This document shows positions 53,771-64,000 of a stretch of 64,000 bases of DNA, one piece after another; the first letter of the stretch is position 1; every line of letters starts with the position of its first letter. The stretch covers positions 6,819,358 through 6,883,357 of the forward strand of contig OZ025214.1 of the NCBI GenBank assembly GCA_964019055.1, read 5' to 3'. Source of the DNA: Anthopleura xanthogrammica. Taxonomy: Eukaryota; Cnidaria; Anthozoa; Actiniaria; Actiniidae. The notes below the pieces were generated by a model, which was not told the DNA's origin, did not search any database, and saw only the letters and a program-made list of their open reading frames with translations. Made by a program: the position numbers and the translations under genes.

Positions 53771-56700
53771 GATAGAAAATCGCTGTTAAAGGTACCGCAC
53801 TCGTGAGGGAATTTCAGTAGTGTAGTGTAGTTTCGCGTAATCATTAGATTACGATAGTTAGTGGGTGTAAGCGCTGTCTTTGATAGACGAGATAAGATAA
53901 ACCAGAACAATCAATATTTACTTTAAAGCTGAAAAATATATAATCTAGAAAGCTCACTGACTTGACTTGCTATCCGTTTGGCAGGTGTTATTAAGAGTAC
54001 TGTATAACATTAGCGGTATGCCGTTTATCGCTTTCCGATCCACTTTACCTCTATATGCCCTCTTTCTATCGAAAGAACCTCATTTTTCAGATTCACTTAC
54101 TTTGTTCCTGCTCTTTTACGTGTAAATTATAGGAAAGATTATCGATTGATTTAACAGCTACGTGACCACGTGTCTTTATAGAACGAGCAATTGATAAGAG
54201 ATTGATGACGAGTTTTACAGCCAGATTACATAGCTAATCTTAGATTCGCAAAGAATCATGGGTCTATGATTATCTTTATGTGACGTCATATCTCCCGTGT
54301 TAGTAGAATTTGACTAAACATGTCATTGGTTTCTTTTGGTTTATCAGCCAAAACGCTGAGCACGTCTTATAGTACTTAATTGTTTTGGAAACGATTGCAA
54401 ACCACTTAGGAAAATTGGCGAACGAGTGGAAAACCTGCACCATGACGTTCCAATGGTTTTATTTAAATTGAAAGCACTAAAAAAGCGAGAAAATACTAAA
54501 GATTCGGTAATTAAGTGTGAATAGGTCACAGCATGCTATATACTATACTATACTTTACTCACTCACATTATATCCAGTACATTATATATTCTATTACTGA
54601 GCCAAAAAAAAAAAGAATTTTTTGTTGCCTGAGCCGACTGACCATTCCATCACTACTGCCCAGCGTTGAACTTAAACAGAAGAAAAAATACACAATAATG
54701 AATGTAATGAATTAAAGATGTTTGCTAAATTCTCAGTTTTAAGTTATTAAAAAAGGCCCACCTTAAGCTGACAAATAGTTTAATAAGAACGAAGTCTCGA
54801 TAAATAAATAATGATATCTGATATGTAAATTTTTAGAAAATTACAAAATTTAACAAAGTAAACTTTGCTGCGATGCACGGAAAATTTTCTCAGAGATTTC
54901 GAAACTAAAATATATTTCTGAGCTGAGGATTTTTACAAGATTTAAGAAATTGTGCCAAGAAAATATTTTTTTGAAAACCTGCAAAAAATTTCTCGTTTTT
55001 CGATCGAAATGAAGGTAAAATGAATTTAGCTGTTGTTTATAGAATCATTCTCGTTTGTTTTTAGTTTCAATTAACTTGTTTTCGATGTTATTTTGCCTTG
55101 TTTGAGATAAAAAGCTATTTCTCAAGGCTAGAGTATGTAACTCTAATAACTTTTACAATTTATTTGGAAAAATTTAGCCTGAAGCTAAGGAAGTCTGAAA
55201 CGAAACAACATCAAAATTTCGCAAACGATGAGACAGTCTTAGGCTTTCCCTTGGATTGGAAAGTTAACTTGGTATCTTATTCGGTGAGCTATATCTTTAA
55301 GACTTTCGATTTACGTGAATTGCCATTTAACGCCAATAATTCTGCATTTACTGATAGGTATTAGCGCCTTTTTCCTAAATTAACCGAGTTTGAATGATTT
55401 TATCAGATCTATAAATGATAGTCTGGATACTGAGTTACAAGGGGTCTTTGTCGTACTGGATTTCAACATCAAATGCCCTCGACCCTTAACAACTGACTTG
55501 AATATCCGTAATGTTTTTCTTTCGAATTCCTGGACAGCTTTTTAAGCAGTGAAACACTAAACGATGAATCTATATTTGATACCTCTAAATAATACTGTCT
55601 AAAAATGTTATTCGAATAAATTAAACTTATTTTTTATTTATTTTTTTCAGACATTTTACTGAAACTTTTTCCATTCAATAAATATGAAAAAATGCTTAGA
55701 AGACCCACGACAACGAAGAAAGATTAAAAGCCATTATCTAAAAGAACCTGTTAAATAAAATTAATGATCATAGCTGCATGCTGGTATTTGGCAAAAAATT
55801 GAGCCGGAAACAGTTTGATATTGACATGCACGAAATTACACCTTAGAATTCGTATTTGTATCTATGTCTACGGCTTGGCTATTTTATTTTATCAATTCTT
55901 TCAACTATCAGTCTTCAGTGCTTAGAATTCGACAGGAATTTTCAGAAAATGGCTCAATATTCCACTCATCATTTTAAAGTCCCTCGTTGTCAAGCCAACC
56001 AGTTTGTCGTGGGGCGCGCAAAGCACGCGTGTTAATCATATAATCACTCCGATAATCGTTTTAACGACATGAAAGACGCAGAGTATAATTACGCCTTTAA
56101 ATATTTTAGTTAAAAAACTTAATAGATTCCCACCCAAAAATCATGCACTTTAAAAGAAATCTAAAAAACGTGATAAAATGTTTTCTTTTTTATAAGATGG
56201 GTGGTTTATCGCTGATTTTGTCAATCTTAGAGTAAAATCTTTGCTATCTTAACCGCCATCGAAGGGCGAGGACTCTTATTTTCGGATTTTTCTTGTCTGT
56301 CACTCCTTATGGATGATAGCAGCGAAGGTCATTTTCAATTTTCCTGAATCGAATCTAAAAAAATAGGCTTTAAGTATCATAGAGAAGGTGGATGCGTACA
56401 CAGTTGCATCTCAAAATATAAATCACCTGAATTCTGCACAAGGGTTTGGCGCTTACCCCTACCCCCAGGGTATTCACGTATTTAATATTTTTTTCGGTCT
56501 CAATCTAACATTGCAAAGTTAAACGATCTTATATTGTGCTTCTTATTATTAGTGAATTCTCGATATTCATCTATGGCAGCTGTTTCAAGATAACAATTTA
56601 ACTCATTTCAACCTTTTAATGAACCAAAGGTTCCCGACTTCCACTACAGCTTTCGTTATTGGTCATCATTTGAATTGTTCTTAATCATTATAATTGAGTT

Positions 56701-58010
56701 AGTCGAAGACAATGTAAAATCATTATTTTCTAGTCTTTTTGCACAAAAGATCATTGTCTCTTTCGGCGACGCAAAGCAGGGCTATGTTTCCGGCTGCAAA
56801 TTCCGCTTCAAAGAATTCTCTATCCCACGCTCTGTTTTTCTGAATTATTTTTCCCCTTGGTGTTCTTTCGAAACTGAAGATAAACTTGGCCTTTGATTCC
56901 AAAGGATTAAGAGAGAAAGAACAAACGATAAGACTGTCAGCATGTGACGCTATGTTCGACTGATTTGCAAACATTGATCTCGCGGTGATCTGGGAATTCT
57001 TTTTGTTTCAAATTCAAAAAAATATCAGATATTTTTTGATACTGAGAGACGGATATCCATAGATAATGTATGTAGCTCTAGGACTCATCTGATTAGCCTA
57101 AGCATTGCAGATATTTTGTGGTTTTTATTGGGTCATCAAAAGGCAGTGCACAATTTATCCAAATCCATCAACTTGAATTAACCATCTGTATTTTCTGTGC
57201 GCTGTTCAGACCGGAAGTGAGCGCATTTCTTAAAGGAGGTCGGGTGAGATTGACAGCTAGATTTGCTATGAGTTACAAAAGGATTATTTTCAATACGGTC
57301 GCTTAATCACTCAAGCGTGTAGTAGCATCCCAATACACTAACCTAGGTAGTTCAACATTGGAACTTCATTTAAGAAAGCTGTCAGTGCTTTCCCGAGGAT
57401 CATGTTCCCTCAAACGTTAACCTAGTGCTTTTTGGTTTCTTGATCGACTTGTCGTGTTTGAGTTCTTTGAAGTTGGTTCGTTTTCCTATGGTTTTAGAGC
57501 ACCCTTCGGGTGAGTACCTTATTATTTCATCGATCGTGCTTCTCGCCAGCTAGCCAATATTACCTTTGTCACCTAAATAAGAAGCTATAAAGCTGTAAGC
57601 TTTGAGAGATATTCAATTGTTTTGGGAATCGAGAATTTTGTTCTGAGGATTTTGCGGTGGAAGAGTACATTAATAATAGTTAGGAACCGTCTACCGGACA
57701 CGCCGAAGCAATTGATTTTATTGGACGAAAGTTCGAAAGAATCTGTCTTCGTAGTTCGCACGAAAAGTTAATTATACTCGTCTAAGTTGTCAATTTCATC
57801 CACAGGGCAACACTAGGGGTATCCATCAAAGCGACCCGAAGTAGAAGAACTGTGTTCTTGAGTGAACCAAGACGGCCCTTTTGTAGACTCGTGTGTACGT
57901 CAGGGCTTGAGTGAGTTTCCGGCTTCATCGTTCTGTGATTACGACGATCTATAAACTACTACCGAGGCATGAGCACGTACAAACTTACTGAATAAAGAAA
58001 AACAAACAAC

Positions 58011-58086
58011 ATGGCTGGTTCTATTCGTCGATGGGGAGCTTTGGTTCTCGTCCTGATCGTCTTGGATCCAACCTGCGCAAACAAAG
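58011..58086 (+). CDS. gene 2 exon 1: signal peptide
   Basis: ATG followed by MAGSIRRWG, a hydrophobic core ALVLVLIVL and DPTCANK; likely cleavage after PTCA. Ends AAAG/GTAAGA in phase 1, exactly what the Ig1 exon needs. Confidence 0.85.
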
Positions 58087-61000
58087 GTAAGACGTACAAT
58101 AATATCACAAACTACTGTATAGTTTTTCTTTGAACCCAGCCTAACTTTAATATTGTCACTTTTGGATTACAATTTCACATAAACATTGCAATCATTAAAC
58201 AATCTATATCGAGATTTATATGTGTTTTTTATGAAAATAACCCTGGTAAGGAGAAAGAGAGAGAGAGAGAGAAGCGTACGTACGCGGTGAGAGTTAAATG
58301 ACCGAGTCTGCGAGGAGTGTTATTATAGGATTAGGAACCCGAAACTTTGCCTTCTTAGAGTATCCTGTACAAGCTTAGTGCAAAATAAATCTGGCTATAC
58401 AATGACAAGCCGCATATTTCCGCAGTATCTAACGAGCTGCATGCAACTGGCTACCTATTGCTCTCTATGCGGTCGTATCATGTATAGCTTTGTGGTTTTT
58501 GGGTATGATCTGTTGGAGGGGTTGAATTCAACCCTCGTTTATTGTGAATCCTATCATACAGCGAGGCCACGCAGTCTTCGTGCAGGGAGATATCCTAAGA
58601 GACCGACTCACTCTGCTCCGTTCACAAGAGATATTTTAATAGGATTGTCTCAGGGAACGTGGTCTAATGTTGGTCTTGGAATTAGTAAGGAAATACTCTC
58701 GACAAGAACGTAAGAGTTAGGGCAACGTGGTGCTAAATACACCAGGTGATAACGCGCTGTCAATACGCCTGCCACTAGCCTAACACCTCCTTTACAAATG
58801 AACAAAAACGTTTTTAATATATCTTGTTTTTAATTAGATTTTTTGTTTCGCGTACACAAAATTTTCAAATTGTCACATTCTACTCCCAAGAGATTTGTCG
58901 TGAAAAATTACACAAAATTAATCCTACATGGCATTGTTGCTGTGGTATTATCTTCCTTGTGATTGGCAGATCTAATGGAACATAAGTGTGTTTTGAAACT
59001 AAAAAGACTAAAAGAATTAGTGCTAAATAAATATACTGTTCATGATCTGACGAGACTATATTTTAGACTAATTTGTCTCCCTTATATCAGGATGTTGAAG
59101 CATGTTGTAATAAGAGGATGTGTGGGTGTATAAACACTTCAGAATTCATATCTATCATTGCCATGGTCATCCTCGTTCTCGTCATTATCATTATCATCAT
59201 CAAAAACATTATCTACAAATTCATCATCATCATTATTGAATATATAAAAATATATTTCAAAATCTTTCTAAATAGCCCAAGGAATCCTAGCAGGAAATTT
59301 ACTGCCTTCGCATAATGTTTTCTCTCATTTTCATTTTAAATTAGATTTGGTTTGATATCATTTATATTTCTTTTCTTTTTTTTTTTTCATTTTTCATTGT
59401 AATAGTCTTTTTGATAGCAGGGTAGTCAAATCATCAAATTCCAATGATACCCTGAAACAACCTCTGGGCTGATTAAAGTCAGGGCAAAATTGGCTATTTC
59501 TAAGATCAAATTAGAACTTACTATGTAAGGTACGTTTTGTGGAGCCGGGGAGGGAAACCAGACAACCTGTAGAAAAACCCTCGAATCAATGGAGAGACCT
59601 AACAAACTCTAATCAGGTGTGGTTTCAAGTTTAAGGATTGAACCCAAGACCCCAGAGGCTAGAGGCAAGTGTATTACATTACCATTATGTAACTCTTGAT
59701 TGTCTTAGTGAGATTTGTGTGTATGATACAGCGAGTACTAGTGTACAATAGTTCTTTTAAAGACAAGAACATGGTATATTTAATCTCAAGAATGTTGTGG
59801 CTAGTTTAACCTCATGTACTTGATGGTATCATGTAACATTATCTTAGGTTTAGATCCTGATCCTTTGACATCATCTTTGATGATGCTAATTCTGTGTATT
59901 AGATACTTTCCCTTTTTGCAGGGAATAAGATCTGCCTAAACTTAACTTATATGTTATTTTAATCCCAATGAAATGTCAGATCCCTAGACATACTTTAGAC
60001 TTTTAGAAAAAACTAAATATTTATAGTCGGGTACCTGTCATTGTCATTTAAATGTCTAAGTGGTAGTTTTGGAAATGGAATACAAAGAGATCATGTATTC
60101 AGGATGCTAAACAAACTTAGCTTGATTTTATTTAGTAAATTAATCCTTGCTTTTTCCTGTCGATATTTTATGAAGGATACAGCAACTTAGCTCATATTTA
60201 TCTTTGGAGTCATTTAGCAACTTAAAGAATTTGTTTTCTCTGTTTTCTTCTGAATTTTTTTCATTCCACCTTCCTTCTGTTGTCCCATTTCATATTAACA
60301 AATGTTACCATAATGGTGTATATTGTATTGTTCCATTCAGCCTTCCTTCTGTGGCCCCATTTCACACTTATTGGTTAAGAAACTCCTTTATTTCAAATGT
60401 TACAATAATGGTGTATATTGTATTGTGACATTCAGCATTCCTTCTGTTGTCTCATTTCACAATTATTGGTTAAGAAACTCCTTTATTTCAAATGTTACCA
60501 TAATGGTGAATATTGTATTGTTCCATTCAGCCTTCCTTCTGTTGTCCCATTTCACACTAATTGGCTAAGAATCTCCTCTATTTCAAATGTTACCATAATG
60601 GTGTATATTGTATTGTTCCATTCAGCCTTCCTTCTGTTGTCCCATTTCACACTAATGGGTTAAGAAACTCTTTTATTTCAAATGTTACAATAATTAGCAA
60701 TCATTCACCAAAGTCGAGGTGTTTATTCGTTAATATTACCAATGATCAGTGAGACTGAGGTGAATAATTGTGTTGGTATCATTACACAGGTGATGATTCG
60801 AAACAGGTGATATTTCGAAATTTATTTCTAAAATGTAGATATTTCTAGAGGTTCGTATCAACAAACAAAGCGCGTGCATGTTGCATACCAAGCCCGAAAT
60901 GCAGTATGGGGGATTTGAGTTCAAGCAGTGAAAGGTCACAACAATATAGTATTTCCAAACTTTGTCTGCAGGTTTTTTCCAGTATATTTTTTTTTATCGT

Positions 61001-64000
61001 GCTAACATCATTTACATTTGAACATAATACATTTCAAACTTGTTAAGAAACATGCAACATGCAACCGTAACTTGCAACATGCGACAAAACCTTCACCAAC
61101 CTTTTTTGAAATAGCTGTATTCTATCGATAGTCATTTCTTCTACTGTAGAGCTAGTGCGGTTAAGAATAAATTGATGTCTCAAATGCGGCATGTGTCACG
61201 TTATTATCAGTCGTGCGTAACAAAACATTTTTCTTAGGGTTGAATGGTCATCCACATCCGATAAACGTGACGAGCCACGAAGCCACAAAAGGATTTCGAA
61301 GATGACAAGAAGTTTTCATTTTTTTGGACAATTTTTTGGGGGAATCAAGGGTGGCCGTAGCGGTAGTGCACTATGGCTTGGGTTTGATTCCTAGACTTGG
61401 CATCATACGTGGGTAGAGTTTGTTAGGTCTCTCCTTTGATTTGAGGGTTTTTCTCCGGGTTCTCAGGTTTTTCTCCCTCCGCAAAACCTAACACGCTAAA
61501 TTCCAATTTGATCTGTGAATTAGCCATGCCCTGACCTCGTAGCTGTCAATTTTTGATGCGCATGCAATTTTTACGCCAATTTCCTAGGCATGCGCAGCAC
61601 ATTTACTTTCCCCTTTAAACCTGTTTAACCTGTTTTTGCTCTCCCCAGCCCCTCCCGTACTGAAATCCAGCAGCGGTCGTCGAATTGTTGAACTGGGAAA
61701 GAAAGAGTTCAAGCTAAAGTGTGTTGTCCGAGACTCCACGGTGAAGAGTTATCAGTGGTACAAGGATGGCATTATAGTAAATTCAATCAAACAGCCGCGT
61801 TACATTGTCAGGCGAAGGCGGTTCTTAAAGATCCTGAACGTCAGCAAGGAAGACAAGGGCTTATTTATGTGTTTGGTAACCAATGACTACGGGACTAGCA
61901 ACGTAACAATAAAGCTTATTGTTGGAGGTAAATCAACTTTTTTCTCATTTATTAATAGCCGTGTTGCACACAGTAATTTTTCTCAAAATTGAACGCAACA
62001 CTACCCTTTCCGTCGTCCAGAGATTAGTTATTCTCGTTCCGGCGTTTACTGTTTTGACGTCGTTAAAATTGACCAACGATAGCGAACTAGGGCCTCTGGA
62101 GCCCAGGATAACGCAACACCGTTTTACAGCCATTCTCAGACACACGCGCACTCTTGCGAATTTTTCTGTCCCGACAAGTTGGTTTTTAGTGGACGTCAAT
62201 CAAAATGTTTCCATAGCACTGTCGGAAAACACAATGCTACAAAGGCATGTGCGTATGGAATGTCATGGAAACGCTTTGATTGACGTCCACCAAACCCTAC
62301 TCGCGACAGAAAAAATCGCAACAGTGCGCGTGTGTCTGAGAATGGCTGTAAGACAAGTTTCAGGGGGAAAAAATCCTTGTAAAAAGCCGTTTTCCCAGTA
62401 TTGCCAATAGAGTGAACTTTTAAAGTTTAAATAGTTTCAAATTCCACCTCCCAAAACTTCTATTGATGCGAATTTTTTTGTTACAGATCCGACGCCACCA
62501 CCCGATAAAAGCAACATTAGCGGTAAGTATTGCATGTACTCTCCAAGGGAGGGGTAGGGGGAAGTGGAGGCTGGTTGAACTGCCACTCCCCCTCCCCCAC
62601 CCCATTTGCACTACTACGCAGACAGGCTACAGTAAAAATCAAAAGTGTTGATACACTACCTGTTTGAAAAATTAAGCATGCAGTGTAAGAAAAAGCGCTT
62701 TAAAAATCGTATATAAACTAAATCCCCCCTCCCCCATTCAGTGTTGTTCCTTGAGAATGTGGCTAGCTCACGTTACCCAACTTTGGCCATTTAGACAACA
62801 TTGCAAGGGCAGGGGAGGGGAAGCTTACAGTCGACATCAGTCATTTCACACAGCCAATTTTGGGAGCATTATAGGGCTAGCGTATCAACACATTTCGATT
62901 TTTACTGTAGACTAGAGGTGCATGCATGCACTCATACATTTGTTTTCTAAACTAGACTAGACTAACTAATCTATATATGAATTAACAGTGGCTCCCAGGT
63001 TTACCGACATGAAGTCCATGATGGCCACCAAACTGTTGTACAAGGATGGAGATCAGACTGCATTACCATGTGAAGCCAAAGGCGTCCCACTTCCAGTAGT
63101 TACCTGGTTCAAGGACAAAAAATCCTATCCTTCGACTGGACCGTATGCCTATACATTAGTATTAAAGGATCTTGAACGCTCGGATCAAGGACAGTATACT
63201 TGTAATGTGTCAAACAGCAAGGGATGGATCAATTTTACGTATAATATCGTTGTGAAACGTGAGTATTATAATAGACCTCATCGGCTTGGGGTAATGTTGT
63301 CCCATTTCAGACCACGTGTCATTCTCTTGAGAATAAGATTCTTTGTTTGAGTTGTATCCATATTCATGTATCTTCTCATGCGCAACCGTTAAACAATGAA
63401 ATGATACTCTTGGGACAACATTACACCCAAGCCGATGAGGTCTATAGACCTCTTTGCCTTGGGCGCAATGTTTTCCCATATCAGACTACGTGTCATTCTC
63501 TTGAGATAAGATTCTTTGTTTGAGTATTCATGGGTCTTCTCATGCAAAACCGTTAAAGAAAGAAATAACACTCAAAGGAATGACACGTGGTCTGAAATGG
63601 GCGGCCGTAAGGTCAGATGGAAACCAAGAATAGAAACCAAGAGTGGCTTAGTCTATCAACAATGATAATTTAAGTACTTTAAACATTTCATATTCTAAGA
63701 TATCTAAACTGAATTTCCTTTCGTAACAGATAAAATTAGGATTGGTCCACGAGTGAACACCATCTCTTCAAACGCAACAGTGGTCAGCGGTAATCCAGTA
63801 GAGCTCATGTGCACTTGTTTCTACAACTCTGCAGACGATGAAATTTCGTTCAAATGGTATCGGGAGACAAAAGCGGGCGGCCGAAAGCTGATTAATTCAA
63901 CGTTCTACCAAAAAATGGAAGACAAAGGACGTTACGACGTTGTAAAGCGAGTTGAATTTGTTCTTCTTTTGCCGAATGTGACCGAAATGGATGCTGGGAA
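58011..64000 (+). CDS. gene 2: FGF-receptor-like gene, 5' part (cut by right edge)
   Basis: Join 58011-58086, 61649-61927, 62487-62522, 62989-63258, 63730-64000 (continues beyond the window). All junctions are GT/AG and phase 1. The deduced product has a signal peptide, Ig1, a 12-codon linker, Ig2 and most of Ig3. Exon order, phases and two exact exon lengths (279 and 36 nt) equal those of gene 1, and Ig2 carries the same YTCNVsNskGWINfTY signature, so this is a divergent paralogue. Whether it has a kinase or ends as a kinase-less FGFRL-type receptor cannot be seen. The start has a good context (AACATGG) and opens directly into the signal peptide. It should be a cell-surface or secreted receptor. 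Confidence 0.85.
59537..59705 (-). mobile_element. tRNA-headed SINE, minus strand
   Basis: On the minus strand: a tRNA-like head with a B box GGGTTCAATCC (plus 59635-59645), then AGAGTTTGTTAGGTCTCTCC, GAGGGTTTTTCT and a CAGGTT-rich body. Same order as the copy at 61350. Confidence 0.75.
60262..60693. repeat. 95-bp minisatellite, ~4.5 units
   Basis: CCTTCCTTCTGTTGTCCCAT-like starts at 60341, 60436, 60531 and 60626 (exact 95-bp spacing), plus a shorter unit at 60269. The frame stays open across several units because 95 is not a multiple of three and each frame lacks stops; I judge it non-coding. Confidence 0.92.
60868..61130. repeat. dispersed repeat, rearranged copy
   Basis: 60868-60990 matches 46505-46625 in reverse; 61045-61130 matches 46605-46670 directly (CATGCAACATGCAAC, TTTTTTGAAATAGCTGTATT). 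Confidence 0.7.
61350..61550 (+). mobile_element. tRNA-headed SINE, plus strand
   Basis: GTGGCCGTAGCGGTAGTGCA (A-box region) and GGTTTGATTCC (B box, 61381-61391), then GTGGGTAGAGTTTGTTAGG, TTTTTCTCCGGGTTCTCAGG and GATCTGTGAATTAGCCATGC. The head has pol III promoter spacing. No poly-A tail seen. Confidence 0.8.
61649..61927 (+). CDS. gene 2 exon 2: Ig domain 1
   Basis: 279 nt. Starts APPVLKSSSGRR; Ig hallmarks are KLKCVV, SYQWYKDG and KGLFMCLVTNDYG. A basic run RRRR lies before the second Cys. Confidence 0.9.
62124..62351. mobile_element. inverted repeat, arms ~88 bp, in gene 2 intron 2
   Basis: TTACAGCCATTCTCAGACAC at left pairs with GTGTCTGAGAATGGCTGTAA at right, and GTGGACGTCAATCAAA with TTTGATTGACGTCCAC; spacer about 51 bp. 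Confidence 0.92.
62487..62522 (+). CDS. gene 2 exon 3: 12-codon linker
   Basis: 36 nt between TTTGTTACAG and GTAAGT, encoding DPTPPPDKSNIS. Proline-rich, no acid box. Confidence 0.82.
62989..63258 (+). CDS. gene 2 exon 4: Ig domain 2
   Basis: 270 nt. Starts APRFTDMKSMMATKLLYKDG; then TALPCEAKGVPLPVVTWFKD and GQYTCNVSNSKGWINFTYNI. The basic patch seen in Ig2 of gene 1 is much reduced. Confidence 0.92.
63271..63445. mobile_element. MITE with 35-bp terminal inverted repeats, in gene 2 intron 4
   Basis: ATAGACCTCATCGGCTTGGG...TTGTCCCA at left and TGGGACAA...CCCAAGCCGATGAGGTCTAT at right are almost perfect inverses. Confidence 0.92.
63443..63603. mobile_element. second, related MITE abutting the first
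   Basis: Starts TATAGACCTCTTTGCCTTGG, then TTTTCCCATATCAGACTACG, and ends AATGACACGTGGTCTGAAAT with GGG, the inverse of its own left part. It shares GTGTCATTCTCTTGAGA and TAAGATTCTTTGTTTGAGT with its neighbour. Confidence 0.8.
63730..64000 (+). CDS. gene 2 exon 5: Ig domain 3 (incomplete)
   Basis: Phase-1 acceptor CGTAACAG, then HKIRIGPRVNTISSNATVVS, ELMCTCFYN (two Cys close together), FKWYRET and VTEMDAG. The second Ig cysteine lies beyond the edge. Confidence 0.85.

Larger units (their letters stand above)
43528..58010. other. intergenic region, right part, up to gene 2
   Basis: No gene supported. It holds ATT/ATC-rich DNA, several palindromic elements, a pyrimidine-rich duplicated block, an 85-bp minisatellite and A-rich tracts. 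From 54000 to 58000 it is mostly unique AT-rich DNA with no structure I can name. An 83-codon minus-strand ORF at 56723-56974 has protein-like composition but no recognisable domain. The last few hundred bases before 58011 should contain the promoter and 5' UTR of gene 2. Confidence 0.55.
58087..61648 (+). other. gene 2 intron 1, 3.6 kb
   Basis: Holds a short GA tract and the palindrome GCGTACGTACGC (58274-58285), a minus-strand SINE (59537-59705), a 95-bp minisatellite, a scrambled dispersed repeat (60868-61130) and a plus-strand SINE (61350-61550). A 111-codon ORF at 58378-58713 has no recognisable domain. Confidence 0.7.

Noticed and set aside
60204..60752. Overlapping 63-81-codon ORFs in three frames
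   Set aside because: They arise from the 95-bp minisatellite; each unit shifts the frame, so no single protein is maintained.
61919..62410. 163-codon plus-strand ORF following Ig1 of gene 2
   Set aside because: It reads through the donor at 61928 into an inverted-repeat element; the splice to the 36-nt exon explains the gene better.

Overview
The window looks like nuclear DNA of an animal, most likely an anthozoan cnidarian (coral or sea anemone; this is an inference). The evidence is AT-rich sequence, short exons with GT/AG introns, many microsatellites, minisatellites and palindromic MITE-like elements, a tRNA-headed SINE family, and receptor tyrosine kinase genes of metazoan FGFR type. 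There is no bacterial gene organisation.

Two FGF-receptor-like genes dominate and are transcribed away from each other. Gene 1 lies on the minus strand, with its start codon at 24800 and stop at 9040. I could assemble 14 coding exons in one consistent frame (2685 nt, 894 residues): signal peptide, Ig1, a 12-codon linker, Ig2, Ig3, transmembrane and juxtamembrane segment, complete tyrosine kinase, and a tail beginning with the FGFR-type EYLDLS motif. Gene 2 lies on the plus strand, starts at 58011 and runs off the right edge inside Ig3. Its first exons copy the layout of gene 1: phase-1 signal exon, 279-nt Ig1 exon, 36-nt linker exon, Ig2 exon, Ig3 exon. The two are therefore paralogues, with about 33 kb between their start codons. 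Both should encode plasma-membrane receptors; gene 1 should signal by ligand-induced kinase activation and SH2/PTB docking.

Region by region: 1-910 may hold the 3' ends of one or two unrecognised plus-strand genes; 911-9039 is repeat-rich with no convincing gene; 9040-24800 is gene 1, with a 9.7-kb first intron; 24801-58010 is intergenic, holding many inverted repeats and tandem arrays (including two tetranucleotide tracts of about 300 bp) and two very tentative small spliced genes near 26.4 and 28.0 kb, the latter behind an octamer plus TATA promoter-like block; 58011-64000 is the 5' part of gene 2, whose introns carry two SINEs, a 95-bp minisatellite and several MITE-like palindromes.

The most notable points are the divergent FGFR pair, the altered APE motif (ALE) in the gene-1 kinase, loss of the basic heparin-binding-like patch in Ig2 of gene 2, and the set of inverted-repeat elements, several of which recur within the window. 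All gene models come from reading splice sites and frames by eye; none is backed by transcripts.
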